Of a stretch of DNA of 64,000 bases, positions 41,584 to 52,704 are shown in pieces (within the stretch, counting starts at the first letter, position 1; each line of letters starts with the position of its first letter). The stretch comes from Mycoplasmoidaceae bacterium (lineage in GTDB: Bacteria; Bacillota_I; Bacilli_A; Mycoplasmatales; Mycoplasmoidaceae). Location: assembly GCA_024427105.1 (NCBI GenBank), contig JAKSVR010000001.1, positions 47,899 to 111,898 of the forward strand, read 5' to 3'. The notes under the pieces were generated by a model. It saw nothing but the letters and a program-made list of their open reading frames with translations. It had not been told where the DNA came from and ran no database searches. Both the position numbers and the translations under genes were made by a program.

Positions 41584-43434
41584 ATGAAAAATCAATTTGA
41601 TGTAATAGTTATAGGCGCTGGTCATGCCGGTCTAGAAGCTGCATTTGCTGCTTCTCATTTAGGTATGAAGACAGCTTTAATTACATTAAATGAAGAACAT
41701 ATTGGCGATACTCCTTGTAACCCATCAGTTGGTGGGCCTGCTAAAGGAGTGGTCACAAGAGAAATTGATGCTTTAGGTGGAATGCAAGGCATTGCTGCTG
41801 ATAAAGCCCAATTACAAATGAAACTTTTAAATGCTGCTAAAGGTGCTGGAGTATGAGCACTACGTGCTCAAATCGATAAAGTTAAATATCATGAATTTTG
41901 AGTTAAAGCTATTAATGATCAAAAGAATTTAACATTAATATTAGATGAAGCTCGTGAACTAATTGTTAAAGATAAAACCTTAAGAGGTGTTAAATGTGCC
42001 AAAGGCACATATATGTGTAAAGCAATGGTTCTAACTACCGGAACATATTTAAAACCTATTTGTCATCGTGGCCAAGAAGCGCTGCATGAAGGACCGAGTG
42101 GTCAACAAGGAGCAAACTATCTTTCTGATAGTATGCAAGAATTAGGAATTAAACTAATTCGTTTAAAAACTGGTACACCACCACGAATTCTAAAATCAAG
42201 TATTGATTTTAGCAAGATGTCAATCGAACCCGGAACAAATGATACCTTATCATTTGAACATTATGATCCAACCTTCTTACCGTTTGACATGCAAACTAAT
42301 TGCCACTTAACTTATACTAATGAAAAGACTCACAAAATTATTCGTGACAATATTTCTAAGTCAGCAATGTATTCGGGAAGAATTCATTCAATTGGTCCAC
42401 GTTATTGCCCAAGTATCGAAGATAAAGTTATGAGATTTGCGGATAAAACAAGACACCAAGTTTTTGTTGAACCTGAATCTGCAAGTTGAGATTCAATGTA
42501 TCTTCAAGGATTGTCAACAAGCTTTGACCGTGAAACTCAAGAAAAGATTATTCATTCAGTAGCTGGTTTAGAAAAAGCTGTATTCCTTAAATATGCATAT
42601 GCAATCGAATATGATGCAATTGATCCAACGCAATTAAAACTTAACTATGAGTTAAAAGCAATTAAAAACCTATTCTGTGCTGGACAAATAAATGGCACGA
42701 GTGGTTATGAAGAAGCAGCTGGACAAGGACTACTTGCTGGAATCAATGCTGTCATGAACATTAAGAAAAAAGAACCATTGGTTCTTAAACGTTCTGAAGC
42801 ATATCTTGGAGTTTTAACCGATGATATTATGACTAAAGGGATTACTGAACCTTATCGTTTGTTAACATCAAGAGCGGAACATCGCTTATATTTAAGAAAC
42901 GATAATGCGCAAGAGCGTCTAATCGAATATGGAAAGAAAATAGGCTTAGTTAGAAAAGAAGTTTATGCTCAATACAAAAAGAACTTACTAATTTTTAACA
43001 AACAAATAAAATATTTGAAGGAACACAAAGTTCATCAAGTTAATAAGTTATTAAAACAATACAAATGTGGCAACTATACTTTATATCAACTTATTAAACG
43101 ACCAGAAGTTAAATCACTAGATGTCTTGACTGCATGTAAAGTAAAGAATATTCATCCCGACATCTGTAAGAAACTTGATATTAATATCAAGTTTGAAGGC
43201 TATATTGCTAACCAACTTAAAACAATTAAAAAACTGTCTAACCTTGCTAAAACCTCATTAACATCAATCAAAAACTATAAAGAAGTTCCAAACCTAACGC
43301 TAGAGGCAATTGATAAATTAAATAAAATAATGCCTGTGGATTTAGAACAAGCAAGTCGTATCTCTGGTATTAATTTAGTTGATATTGCAATCATAAAAAA
43401 CTATATAACAAATAAAAGCAAGAAGAATGACTAA
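41584..43434 (+). CDS. mnmG: tRNA uridine-5-carboxymethylaminomethyl modification enzyme MnmG
   Basis: The 616-residue FAD protein acts with MnmE to modify U34 of several tRNAs. The N-terminal FAD motif is [18 protein letters not shown], followed by [43 protein letters not shown] and [17 protein letters not shown]. Length is normal for MnmG. It overlaps rsmG by 8 bp, the classical gidA-gidB arrangement. Confidence 0.97.
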
Positions 43435-44140
43435 GACTGAATTTATTAAAAAAGTAGTTGATGCATTTGAATTATCAAATTGTGATCAAGACAAGATTAG
43501 TAAACAATTAGATGTTTATAAAGATTTTTTGCAACAACAAAATCAAGTAATGAATTTAACTCGTTTAGATGGTGATGATGTTATTTGATCAAAATACTTT
43601 TGACAATCAATGATGGTCTATCGTTTAGTTGACTTTAATACCGTTAAAACAGTATTAGATGTTGGCTCTGGCAGCGGTATTCCAGGTTTTGTCATTAAAT
43701 TGTTTTTTCCAAACATTAAGTTAACTATCGTTGAAGCTAGCCATAAGAAATGTGAATTTATGACTGAATTAGCAAAGCGATTACATTTAGTAAATGTAGA
43801 AGTTATTTGCCAACGAATTGAACAAACATCAACTAAACATCAATTCGATTTAGTAACTGCTAAAGCAGTTGCTCCGTTAGAAACTATTTTAGAATTAACT
43901 GCTCCATTTGCTAAATCAGATGGCTTGGTGGTCATCCCTAAGGGGAAAAATTATCTAGCTGAAGTCAAAGACTTAAATCGTGAATTAAAACAATTGGCAG
44001 CGAAGTTATTAACAGTTGATCATCTTTTGGATGATGGATTAGATTTCTTTACTGTCATTGCTAAAAAGACAGGCAAGACTAATCCAAAGTATCCACGAGA
44101 CTATAAAAAGATTATCAAAGGATTTGACTATGGCAAATAA
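43427..44140 (+). CDS. rsmG: 16S rRNA (guanine527-N7)-methyltransferase
   Basis: The 237-residue class I methyltransferase has the SAM motif VLDVGSGSGIPGFVIKLFFP followed by LTIVEASHKKCEFM, and AKAVAPLETILELTAPF. It methylates G527 of 16S rRNA. Its start is inside mnmG and its end overlaps the next gene by 11 bp, so all three are translationally coupled. Confidence 0.95.
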
Positions 44141-44768
44141 AACCATTGCAATCGTTGATATAAATAGTGCACGCAAGCAAAATATAGAAACATTATTATT
44201 TGCATGCATCCTAGAAAAGAAGGTTAATAAATTAGCAGTTCTTGATCTTAACCAGTATGAAAAAAGTAATTTGCTACCTGGACGAGATGAATGAAAAAAA
44301 ACAAGCGAAATTTTAACGACAAAGCTTTTTGCTAATACTTCATACCAAATTTGTGCTAGCTCGCCGCAAACGCAAAATAAACTATTAAATTTAGTAAACA
44401 CATTGCAAACCAACAACGACATTTTGCTTTTGAACATGAACAACCAACAGCACAAATCAAATAGCCCGTTTTACGAAATAGTTAATGAAATAGTTATCTT
44501 TGCTGATCTTGAGCGTAATGTCACAAATAATATTATTAATTTCTTTTTAAAACATAATTTAAAGGGCAAGCACATTCACCTAATAGTGCACAACTATAAA
44601 TTAAATATGCAAAGTGAAAAAGCGTATTTGAACTTGTTAAAACAGTTTAAACAAAATAATATTGTTATTAATAATATCGACACTGTTCCAGACTTTGCTA
44701 ATCTATCTGACCTGGAAAATATTGACCCATGGTTAGATATTTATAAATTAATCAAAAAAACATGATAA
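44130..44768 (+). CDS. ParA/Soj-like protein without a Walker A motif
   Basis: The 212-residue protein follows rsmG, exactly where firmicutes carry noc-soj(parA)-spo0J. Its start aligns with ParA: TIAIVDINSARKQNIETLLF corresponds to the IAIxNQKGGVGKTTTxxNLA region, then VNKLAVLDLNQYEKSNLLPG to VLLIDxDPQGNATxGLG, and NDILLLNMNNQ to DYVIIDCPP. The P-loop Lys and Gly residues are gone, so ATP binding is unlikely. It may be a degenerate partition protein kept for a structural role. The homology is my inference from position and spacing; no spo0J follows. Confidence 0.65.
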
Positions 44769-44797
44769 AAAAATGACCGCGCTGTGCGATCATTTTT
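44768..44797. terminator. Bidirectional terminator
   Basis: AAAAATGAcCGC / GCGaTCATTTTT hairpin between the converging ParA-like and rpsB genes, 5 bp beyond the rpsB stop. Confidence 0.8.
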
Positions 44798-44801
44798 AAA
44801 A

Positions 44802-45836
44802 TTATTTTTCTTCTTTTGGTTCTGACTTGACAAATGTGTCAGGTTGTTTACCGCGAACGTTAACTACTTTTCTTTGAACTTTAATTACTTCTGGTAGAAC
44901 GATTTCCCCATCAGCTTTGCCAACAACTTTAGTTGGTTCACCTTTAGCTGAAGCAATTGCATCAGCAAGGATTGATAGGATTAATCATTGAGTTCGAATT
45001 GAATGAGTGTTAGCAGGAATGATGAAATCAATTAAGTCAGGGTTAGCATTAGTATTTGCAATAGCAATTACAGGGATATGTAAATCTCTTGCTTCCTTAA
45101 CAGCATTGTGTTCAGCCACTGGGTCAGTTACAACTACCACTTGTGGTAAACCTTTCATATTCTTGATACCACCAATGAACTTTTCTAGTTTAGCAACTTG
45201 ACGTTGCATATCTAGTTGTTGTTTCTTAGTGTACCGACCTACATTTTCAGATTCAAGTAAACTTGATAGACGGTGTAACTTGTTAATTGAGTTGTTAACT
45301 GTTTTGAAGTTTGTTAATGTTCCACCTAATCAACGTTGGTTGATATAGAAGGCACCACAACGTTTTGCTTCTTCAGCAACATATTGTTTAACTGAATCAT
45401 TGTGTGTTCCAACAAATAGAACTTTGCCATCTTCTTTAGCAATGTCATGTAAGAAATTGTAAGCTCGGTTAGAGAAAACAATAATCTTTAACATATCAAT
45501 GATCAAGTTTCTTGATCCTTTTGAACGATAGATGAATGGAGCCATTTTTGGGTTTCATAGGTTGGCAGCTAGTCCAACATGTGCACCTGCCTCCATTAAT
45601 TTATTTACCGAAATAATTTTCTTTAGGTCTTTGTTAGTCTTGTTAGATTCAAAGAACATGTTAACCTTAGCTTCAATAGTATCCTTAGCAGAAGTTGCTT
45701 CCTTACCATTTGGATTCTTTGCAGCTAATGGTTTTTTACCAGCTGGTTTTCTTGGATGCTTAGCTGGTTTTTTAATTGCAGTAACTTCAGTTTTTTCTGT
45801 AGCTACTTCAGTAGTTTTTTCAACTTGATTTGGCAT
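44802..45836 (-). CDS. rpsB: 30S ribosomal protein S2 with long N-terminal extension
   Basis: The 344-residue S2 has the normal core from about residue 78: LMEAGAHVGLAANLWNPKMA, LIIDMLKI, FVGTHND, RWLGGTLTNF and DPVAEHNAVKEARDLHIPVI. The first 75 residues (Lys/Ala/Glu-rich, KKPAKHPRKPAGKKPLAAKN) and the last 40 are extensions beyond the usual length of about 240. Such low-complexity extensions are common in mollicute ribosomal proteins. It is separated from tsf, its usual neighbour. Confidence 0.95.
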
Positions 45837-45880
45837 TATATTACCTCTTTGTGTTTAGTTATTATATGTATTTATGAAAG

Positions 45881-46648
45881 TTACTTAGCAAGTTTTATGT
45901 CATCAAAACCAACTTCAAATGCATTGGTTCTACCAAACAATTCGTATTCGACTTTGACTGTTTGTTTTTCAAGGTTAATTGCAATAACCTTGCATTTTTC
46001 ACCAGCAAATGTACCACTAAGGATTTCAACATCTTGTCCAACTTTTACTGGAGCTTCCTTTAATACTGGTTTAGGTTCAGGTTGTTTAACAACCTCTTTT
46101 TCTTCTTTCTTAATTGCTGATTCACCAGCAGCGATACGTGCGGCATATTCAGCTGCAGCTGCATCATTAATTAAGCGTTCATATTCATCCACTGAACAAG
46201 GGATAGGCTTAGCCGCTTTTCCGGTTGAACCAACAAATCCCATAACACCTACAGTGTTTCGGATGTTATATCAGATATCATCATCAAGATCACATAGAAC
46301 AAAGATATAGTTACCAAAACGGTTTACACGTTTAGTCTTAACTCTTTTGTATCTACCATCAGGTAGAGTTTCCCATGTGATAGTCTTAGTATTCTTTAAA
46401 GTTTTAGGTAGTTCAGCACTATTCTTGTTAAACAACTTTTCTGAAGATTCACGTTTCATGAATACACGAATTTGTTTAACCTTTGGTTGTTCGCCATTTG
46501 CCAATGGTGCTGAAGGATCGTTTTCAAATGTTTTAACAAAGTTGGCATAGCCAAAGTTGTTCATCTTTTCACGTAATGATTGAGCAATTGATTCTTCTTG
46601 TCCACCAACTGCTGTAATTACGTATCATTGCATTCTATTAATTTCCAT
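45881..46648 (-). CDS. nusG: Transcription termination/antitermination protein NusG
   Basis: The 255-residue protein starts MQWYVITAVGGQEESIAQSL (second Met; the first is six codons upstream), the NGN fold, interrupted by an insert of about 70 residues (EQPKVKQIRVFMKRESSEKL and more) before RFGNYIFVLCDLDDDIWYNI. It ends with a KOW motif, VKVGQDVEILSGTFAGEKCK. A charged Ala/Glu-rich linker joins the two. It follows secE by 12 bp in the usual order. Confidence 0.94.
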
Positions 46649-46660
46649 AATCTATCTTCC

Positions 46661-47110
46661 TTAATGCATGCTAATGACGATCATATCGATAGCAAAGAAA
46701 ATAATCGCAAGGAACGCACATACTAATATAACAGTAACAAAGTCTTTAACCATGTCACGTTTATTATGTCATGTAATTCTTTTTGATTCTTTTGCTAGAC
46801 CTTTAGATCAAGTTGTCATCACAAGCGAGAATGGACGTGGTAAGTTCTTGTTTTCTTTAAGATCAATGATCTTAGCATCAATCTTGTCAATTCTTTCTTG
46901 GATTACACCCTTGTATCAAGGGTTTTTAGTTTTTTGAAGTTGAGCAGTGTAACGTGCTTTACGTTTTTCTAGTTTAGCAATTTTTCTTAATCGCATTGCT
47001 TCAACTTTTTGCTCAGCTTTTCTATCTCTTTCTTCTTGTTTTAGTTCTTGTTTACTCTTACTTGCTTCAGTAGTAGTATTAGAACTATTATTAGTATTAA
47101 TGTCAGCCAT
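46661..47110 (-). CDS. secE: Preprotein translocase subunit SecE
   Basis: The 149-residue protein has a long charged N-terminus (KQELKQEERDRKAEQKVEAM and KIAKLEKRKARY) and then the SecE signature ESKRITWHNKRDMVKDFVTV with a single C-terminal membrane helix (ILVCAFLAIIFFAIDMIVIS). The Trp in this motif is a TGA. It lies between rpmG and nusG, the conserved order, and shares a base with the rpmG stop. Confidence 0.93.
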
Positions 47111-47256
47111 TATCTTGTTTCCTTATGTTTAGTGACTTTTTTACACTTTGGACAATATTTGTTTAAGACGATACGTTCAGTTGATAACGTATTCTTCGTA
47201 ATATGGTAATTACGACTTAAACATTCGTCGCAAACTAATATAACTTTTTTTCTCAT
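47110..47256 (-). CDS. rpmG: 50S ribosomal protein L33 (copy upstream of secE)
   Basis: The 48-residue zinc-ribbon protein [20 protein letters not shown] has CDEC and CPKC, a complete zinc set. It precedes secE-nusG as in most bacteria. A second L33 gene lies at 47326-47487. Confidence 0.93.
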   Translation of the reverse strand: MRKKVILVCDECLSRNYHITKNTLSTERIVLNKYCPKCKKVTKHKETR

Positions 47257-47273
47257 AAATAATCTTGGTTAAG

Positions 47274-47297
47274 AAAAAAAGCCCGAGGGCCTTTTTT
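47274..47297. terminator. Intrinsic terminator
   Basis: GC-rich hairpin AAAGCCC / GGGCCTTT with A- and T-runs on both sides, between the two rpmG genes. It should end the topA-trxA-rpmG transcript on the minus strand. Confidence 0.8.
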
Positions 47298-47325
47298 AAT
47301 AACTACTATATTATATATACAAAAG

Positions 47326-47487
47326 TTATTTTTTCTTAGTTTCTTTATGAACTGTCACTTTCTTACAGAAAGGACAATATTTTTTAAGTTCTAGTTTGTC
47401 AGGATTGTTCTTAGCATTTTTAAATGTTAAATAATTAATGTGATGACAAACTGAACATTCTAATCTAATACTTCTTTTAATAGCCAT
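47326..47487 (-). CDS. rpmG: 50S ribosomal protein L33 (second copy)
   Basis: The 53-residue protein ([20 protein letters not shown], then [19 protein letters not shown]) has CSVC and CPFC zinc pairs, so it is a zinc-containing paralogue of the 47110-47256 gene. It is encoded 25 bp downstream of trxA. Confidence 0.92.
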   Translation of the reverse strand: MAIKRSIRLECSVCHHINYLTFKNAKNNPDKLELKKYCPFCKKVTVHKETKKK

Positions 47488-47512
47488 AGTTAATTCCTAT
47501 TCCAATATTATA

Positions 47513-47827
47513 CTAATATTTCTTTGTTATATTTTCAATTTCTGCAAGGGATTTGTAACCAATGATTCTTTCAGTGGCTGTTCCATCAATAACAATAAAC
47601 ATTGTTGGGACAGCGTGAATACCATATTGTGCTGCAGCCTCACTATGCACATCTGAGTCAACTCGTAGAACCGATCAATCAGGGTGAGCATTAGTGAATG
47701 CTTGTAATTGCGTTTCTAACATTTTGCATGGACCACATCATTTAGCGTATACATCCACAATAACCTTACGCGAAATACGATTCAATACAGTTTGAATGTC
47801 TTCACCTTTTTGTAATTCGATAATCAT
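47513..47827 (-). CDS. trxA: Thioredoxin
   Basis: The 104-residue thioredoxin has the active site WCGPC (Cys31, Cys34) and the cis-Pro loop HAVPTMFIV. The first Trp of the active site is TGA-encoded. The ATG lies 1 bp after the topA stop, so they are co-transcribed. It is the main cytosolic thiol reductant of a mollicute. Confidence 0.94.
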
Positions 47828-47828
47828 T

Positions 47829-49871
47829 TTATTTCCCCTTTTTAGGTTCAGGTTTATAGTTTTTAACTTCTTCTAAGTTATTAGCTATAAATTTACACTT
47901 AGGATAATTTGTACAGCCAATGAATGGTTTGCCTCGTTTGCTTGTTCTTTGAACAAGGTTGTGTCCACAAACTGGACATTTAACATCCAATTCTTTTGTT
48001 CCTGGGAATTCAGCATATTTACAGTTTGGATAGTCTGAACAACCAATGAATTGTTTTTTAGTTTTCTTACTAAAGCGGTAGACAAGTGGTTTACCACATT
48101 TAGGACAATTACGGCCAACTTCTAACGATTTAGCTTCAATAGTTTTTGTCTTAGATGCTACTTTCTTTTCAAACTTTGGGACAAATGATAGTAATCATTT
48201 ATTTCATGGTTCTTTTTCATCGGCAATGGCATCTAGTCTTTCCTCCATTTCCTTAGTGAAGTTCTTGTCAATAACATCATCAAAGTTGTTAATTAAACCT
48301 TCAATAACAGAGTTACCAATAGGTGTCATAAAGAATGCACGATTCTTTACTTCACAATAACCACGTTCAGGGTTAACATCCACCATCATTCGGTATGTTG
48401 AAGGACGTCCTACTCCTGCATCATCTAGGGCTTTAACCAAGCTTGCTTGGTTATATCTTGCTGGTGGTTCAGATACATGTTTAACTGCTTCAATAGATTT
48501 AGCAGTAAACTTTTGTCCATCCTTATATTGCTTGGTTGTACCAGCACCAACTAGTGCGGTATCAGCATATACACGTTTATAACCATCAAAGTCTAAAACG
48601 TTAGAGTATGTAAAGAATTTACATCCATCGTTTTTAAAACGAATTGTTTTGTGAGTGTAACGACAAGGTGTCATTAGACAAGCAATTGAACGACGTCAAA
48701 TTAACTCATACATCTTGGCATATTCATCTTTGATTTTGCCTTTAAGCTTGCTTGGTAATGTAAATGGGTTAATAACTCTAATACATTCATGAGCATCTTG
48801 AACATTATCCTTGTTGTTTTGCTTTGTTGATCTTTCACCAGGATTAACATATTCATCACCATAGGCAGATAAGATAAATTTTTTAGCAGCAATTTTGAAT
48901 GTGTCAGACATTCTGACACTATCAGTACGTGGATAAGTAATTAATGCAGTTTGCTCACCATCAATTTCTACACCTTCATATAAGTCTTGGATAACTTTAG
49001 TTATACGACTTACTGATCATCCAAATAAGTTACTAGCAACTTGTTGCAATGTAGAAGTTTTGAATGGGTCTTGTGGATTACGACGCATTATCTTAACATC
49101 TTCTTTGCCCTTTGGGTAGTAAACTTCAAAATCCTTTTCAAGACCAGCTTTAATGTCAAGAACTTCTTTTTCACTCTTGAATTCAAGAATAGCAGTGTCT
49201 TCTTTTTCTTGGTCACGGACTTTTGTTCCAACTCGACGTAAGAAGATCTTTTCACCATTAGATAGTGTAACATCTAATGTGTAAGTGGTTACTGGTTTAA
49301 AACGATTAATTTCTTGCTCACGCTCGTAAATAAATTTTAAAGCAACGGATTGAACACGACCAGCAGATGAACCGTTAAATTTATCACGAACAAATCGTGA
49401 TAAATCATAACCAACAACACGGTCTAGAACACGACGAGCAAATTGAGAGTGAACTCAGTTCAAATCAATTTTTCTTTCGCGTTTAATTGCTTCCTCAATA
49501 GCATCTTTAGTAATTTCATTGAAAGTAATTCGGACACATTTTTCTTGACTGGGTTTTGGTAAGATTTCAAATACGTGTCAAGCGATAGCTTCACCTTCAC
49601 GGTCAGGGTCGGTTGCAAGATATATCTTGTCAGCCTTGGCAGCCATGTCTTTGATTTTATCAATAATTTCTTTTTTAGATTTCTTAGTTTTAGAATTGTA
49701 AGAAATCCTTCAGTTAGGTTCGTAAGTTTTTGGGTCAAAGGCTTTAGAACCAGAACTTGGAATGTCACGAATATGACCAACTGTTGCTAAAATGCTAAAA
49801 TCTTTTCCTAGATACTTACCGATAGTTTTCTCTTTGTTAGGCGATTCGATGATTACTAAATTTTTTGCCAT
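47829..49871 (-). CDS. topA: DNA topoisomerase I (type IA)
   Basis: The 680-residue enzyme has the Toprim domain ([20 protein letters not shown], then [15 protein letters not shown]), the active-site [13 protein letters not shown] with Tyr313, and two C-terminal C4 zinc fingers ([12 protein letters not shown] with [20 protein letters not shown] with GCTNYPKC). It relaxes negative supercoils. A TATAAT at 49882-49887 (minus strand) lies 10 bp before the ATG. dprA is the upstream neighbour, as in Bacillus. Confidence 0.97.
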
Positions 49872-49881
49872 AATATTTAGA

Positions 49882-49887
49882 ATTATA
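49882..49887 (-). promoter_or_regulatory. -10 box of topA (leaderless)
   Basis: TATAAT on the minus strand ends 10 bp before the topA ATG at 49871; no SD is visible. Confidence 0.5.
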
Positions 49888-49946
49888 TATATAGTCTATT
49901 TTTTATTACATAAATAAAAACTATATATATGTAATATATATAAAAG

Positions 49947-50690
49947 TTAGTTTTTTGATAGATAAATCTTATCTAAAACATCAATTTGGTCAATTACAAC
50001 AATGTTATTTTTGCTAAATTCTTTAGCAACTTTTGAATTATAAACATCCTTTAAAATTCCGATTTTAATGTTCTCTTTTTCACAATATTCAGCAATCGAT
50101 AATATTTGCTTTGCTTTTAAATCTGAAATGATTAAAGCTTGTAAACTTAAACCAAGATACAATCTTTCTTGTCATTGATTAGAATAATCAACATTCGGCT
50201 TTCTTTCTCATATCTCAGAACAAAATGCATTCTGCATTATCACATTTTCATCACTGAGAATGTTTTGAAAGGTTTTGTTTTTACTATTTTTCAATTCTTC
50301 TAGATAGAAAATATTGTTTGATGGGAATGTTGATAAAATATCAAGCATCTCTTTATTTGATTTTTTAACTCATAATAAACCAACATCATTTGTTCGCAAA
50401 TGATCTAGGTACTGTTCGTTGGTTGAATTGATTTCACCAAAGATGGTAACGATGTTACCATGCAAGAGTCTAGTTTTACCATAATTGAACACACCAAATG
50501 GTGGTTTATAGATAGCTTTCAAATTCTTCGGATAGTCTGAACTAATCAAAGTGATTCAGTCTGCATCCACTTCATTGATGGCTTTTTTAATCTCATATAC
50601 TTTTAATTCTTCTTTCTTTTGCAAGCTATCGTAGATAGCCATTCATTCACCAAAGTATTTAAGTGATAGGTATAATAAAATTTCATCCAT
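49947..50690 (-). CDS. dprA: DprA/Smf-like protein (divergent)
   Basis: The 247-residue protein shows the DprA entry motif WITLISSDYPKNLKAIYKPP followed by FGVFNYGK. The Rossmann glycines are lost: VTIFGEINSTNEQYLDHL replaces the usual VGxRxxSxYG. The end, LQALIISDLKAKQILSIAEY with IKIGILKDVYN, fits the SG-helix region. The position directly upstream of topA matches the dprA-topA order of firmicutes. DprA loads RecA on incoming ssDNA, but this copy is short and degenerate, so activity is doubtful. A GGAG SD precedes the ATG. Confidence 0.75.
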
Positions 50691-50698
50691 ATAATTTT

Positions 50699-50743
50699 CT
50701 CCACATACAGATTTGCCAAAAAATAAAAAAATTTAGGAAATAT
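50699..50743. repeat. About 45-bp repeat, copy 2 (leader of dprA)
   Basis: Matches 23289-23333 with about five differences. It holds ACATACAGATTTGCCAAA just upstream of the dprA SD and one arm of the trmD terminator. Confidence 0.75.
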
Positions 50744-50755
50744 TTTTTCCTAAAT
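50721..50755 (-). terminator. trmD terminator
   Basis: ATTTAGGAAA (50731-50740) / TTTCCTAAAT (50746-50755) form a 10-bp stem. On the minus strand it is followed by T7ATTT-type sequence (50721-50730). It lies 27 bp past the trmD stop. Confidence 0.85.
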
Positions 50756-50781
50756 CTTTGTAAGTAGTGATGAATAGTGAA

Positions 50782-51453
50782 CTAATGCTTAATTAAGTCT
50801 GGACGATATTTGCGTGTTTTAGCCAAACGATTGGCTTGACGGAACTGAGCAATTTTTTTGTGGTCACCAGATAATAATACTGCTGGAACCTTATGCCCAT
50901 CATATTCAACTGGTCGAGTATATGTGTCATAATCTAAAAGATTATCAGTAAAGGTTTCACTATCTAATGAAGCATTGGTAATGACACCTTTAATTAATCT
51001 AGTAACAGCCTCGGTAATAGCCATTGCTGGTATCTCCCCACCTGTAAGTACATAATCACCTATTGATATAACTCGATCAACATAGTTAATAATACGTGAG
51101 TCAAAACCTTCATAATGCCCACATATAATAATTAAGTCCTTTTTGCTTCTTGCTAAAGCTTTGGCTTTAGCTTGATTAAATAATCGGCCTTGTGGACTTG
51201 CAAGGATTACTAAACTATTTTTAGTTCAATATTTCTTGATTGCATCAACAATTGCTGGCAAAGCAATAATCATTCCTGCTCCGCCACCAAATTGATAATC
51301 ATCAACTTTTTTATGTTTGTTTTTAGAAAAATCACGGAAGTTAACAATTGTTAACTTGATTTTCTTATGTTCAATAGCTCGTTTAATAATAGAAAACTTT
51401 TTAAAGTTTTCAAACATTTCTGGGAATAAAGTTAGAATTGTGATCTTCTTCAT
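50782..51453 (-). CDS. trmD: tRNA (guanine37-N1)-methyltransferase
   Basis: The 223-residue SPOUT enzyme has MKKITILTLFPEMFENFKKF, DDYQFGGGAGMIIALPAI, CGHYEGFDSRI and the trefoil-knot SIGDYVLTGGEIPAM. It adds m1G37 to tRNAs and is essential for frame maintenance. Its ATG overlaps the stop of the YitT-family gene by 1 bp. In many bacteria trmD sits between rpsP and rplS; here it comes after both. Confidence 0.97.
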
Positions 51454-52655
51454 TATTGACTACCTTGACGTTGAAGGTTAAATGGACCGTCGATGGCATC
51501 TAATTTAGAAATAGTAATTGTTGAATCTCTATCAATAGAGTTGATTTGATCAATAATCATTGGAAGCTCTGTAGCTGCACAGATAGTGATAAACATTTGT
51601 TGTTTCTTTTTGCTGTAGCCACCAATTCTTTCAGCTAAGCTACTACCATGAACATATTTGTTCTTGTATAACAAATCTCTGATTTGTTTAACTTTCTTAC
51701 TATATACTTCAACACGACATTTCTTTGAGTTTGGATATAGTCTCTTGTAAATAGCTACAAAGATAAGCATTGAAATAACTGTTCCAACTCAGTTAGCACT
51801 AAAGAAGAATTCAACACTGCGACATTCAGGGCATGCTAAGCATGCTGGAGTAAATGTTCCAATTGCTGATGCTAAAGTAATCATTCCTAAGTTTAAAGCT
51901 AAGAAGAATGTTCCGACATCTTTCTTTTTAGCTCCAGCTAAATAAACAGAGATGATATCAGTTCCAGCTGTTGAACCACCAACAATGAAGAGAATTGCAA
52001 AGACAAATGATGCAATGAATGCGTACGTTACAGTTGAAAGAATCAATAGAATAGGTTTAACATAGTTAGATGGGTGAAAATCTGGCGCTAATGCTTCAGG
52101 TACACTAAATGGTAAAACTTGAATGTGATACTTTTCAGTTAAGATGTGGATTCATTCTGAATGTGATGATTCTTGAGCACATCATAATGTAGTGTTACCA
52201 AATAATGATCAACCTTCAATACCAGGAATGAAGTCAAAGACAAATCCTGATAAACTGTTAGTAATTAGGAATGTTAAGGTTAGCAAAGCAAACCTTCTTC
52301 CAACTTTGAATCAAGCAAAGACAAACAATGGAATATTACCAACTAATAACAATCCCCAGAATAAACCAGAATAGATTGTGGCATTGAAATGGCCTGTCTT
52401 ATCGGTAATAAAGTAGTTACATAGCTTTGCTATACCTTGTAGGAAACTTGATAATCCAAAACTAAATGCTCCAGTATTCTTAATGAAACAGGTAGTTAAG
52501 AAAGCAAATACAATTCCACATAAGCCAGCAATAACATATTTAAGTGGAAGCGATTTATTTAAATAAAGTTTGGCAAATGGAATGGGTTTAGCATGTAAAT
52601 GTCTAAGTTCATATTTACCAAAATTAAAATTGGTTCGTTTGTTTGAATTTTTCAT
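51453..52655 (-). CDS. YitT-family membrane protein with DUF2179 C-terminus
   Basis: The 400-residue protein has about five to six hydrophobic helices (PLKYVIAGLCGIVFAFLTTC, FWGLLLVGNIPLFVFAWF, VFAILFIVGGSTAGTDIISV, LALNLGMITLASAIGTFTPA, NWVGTVISMLIFVAIYKRLY), with GGSTAGTDII typical of YitT/DUF161, and a cytosolic DUF2179-like end (KKKQQMFITICAATELPMII). Function of the family is unknown. A Cys-rich loop (CLACPECRS) is notable. It lies between rplS and trmD. Confidence 0.9.
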
Positions 52656-52679
52656 AACAAATATATTATATAAAAATAA

Positions 52680-52704
52680 AAATAAGAAGCTATGCTTCTT
52701 ATTT
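52680..52704. terminator. Terminator overlapping the rplS stop
   Basis: AAATAAGAAGC / GCTTCTTATTT is an 11-bp perfect stem, loop TAT. The hairpin contains the rplS stop codon at 52699-52701. Confidence 0.8.
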
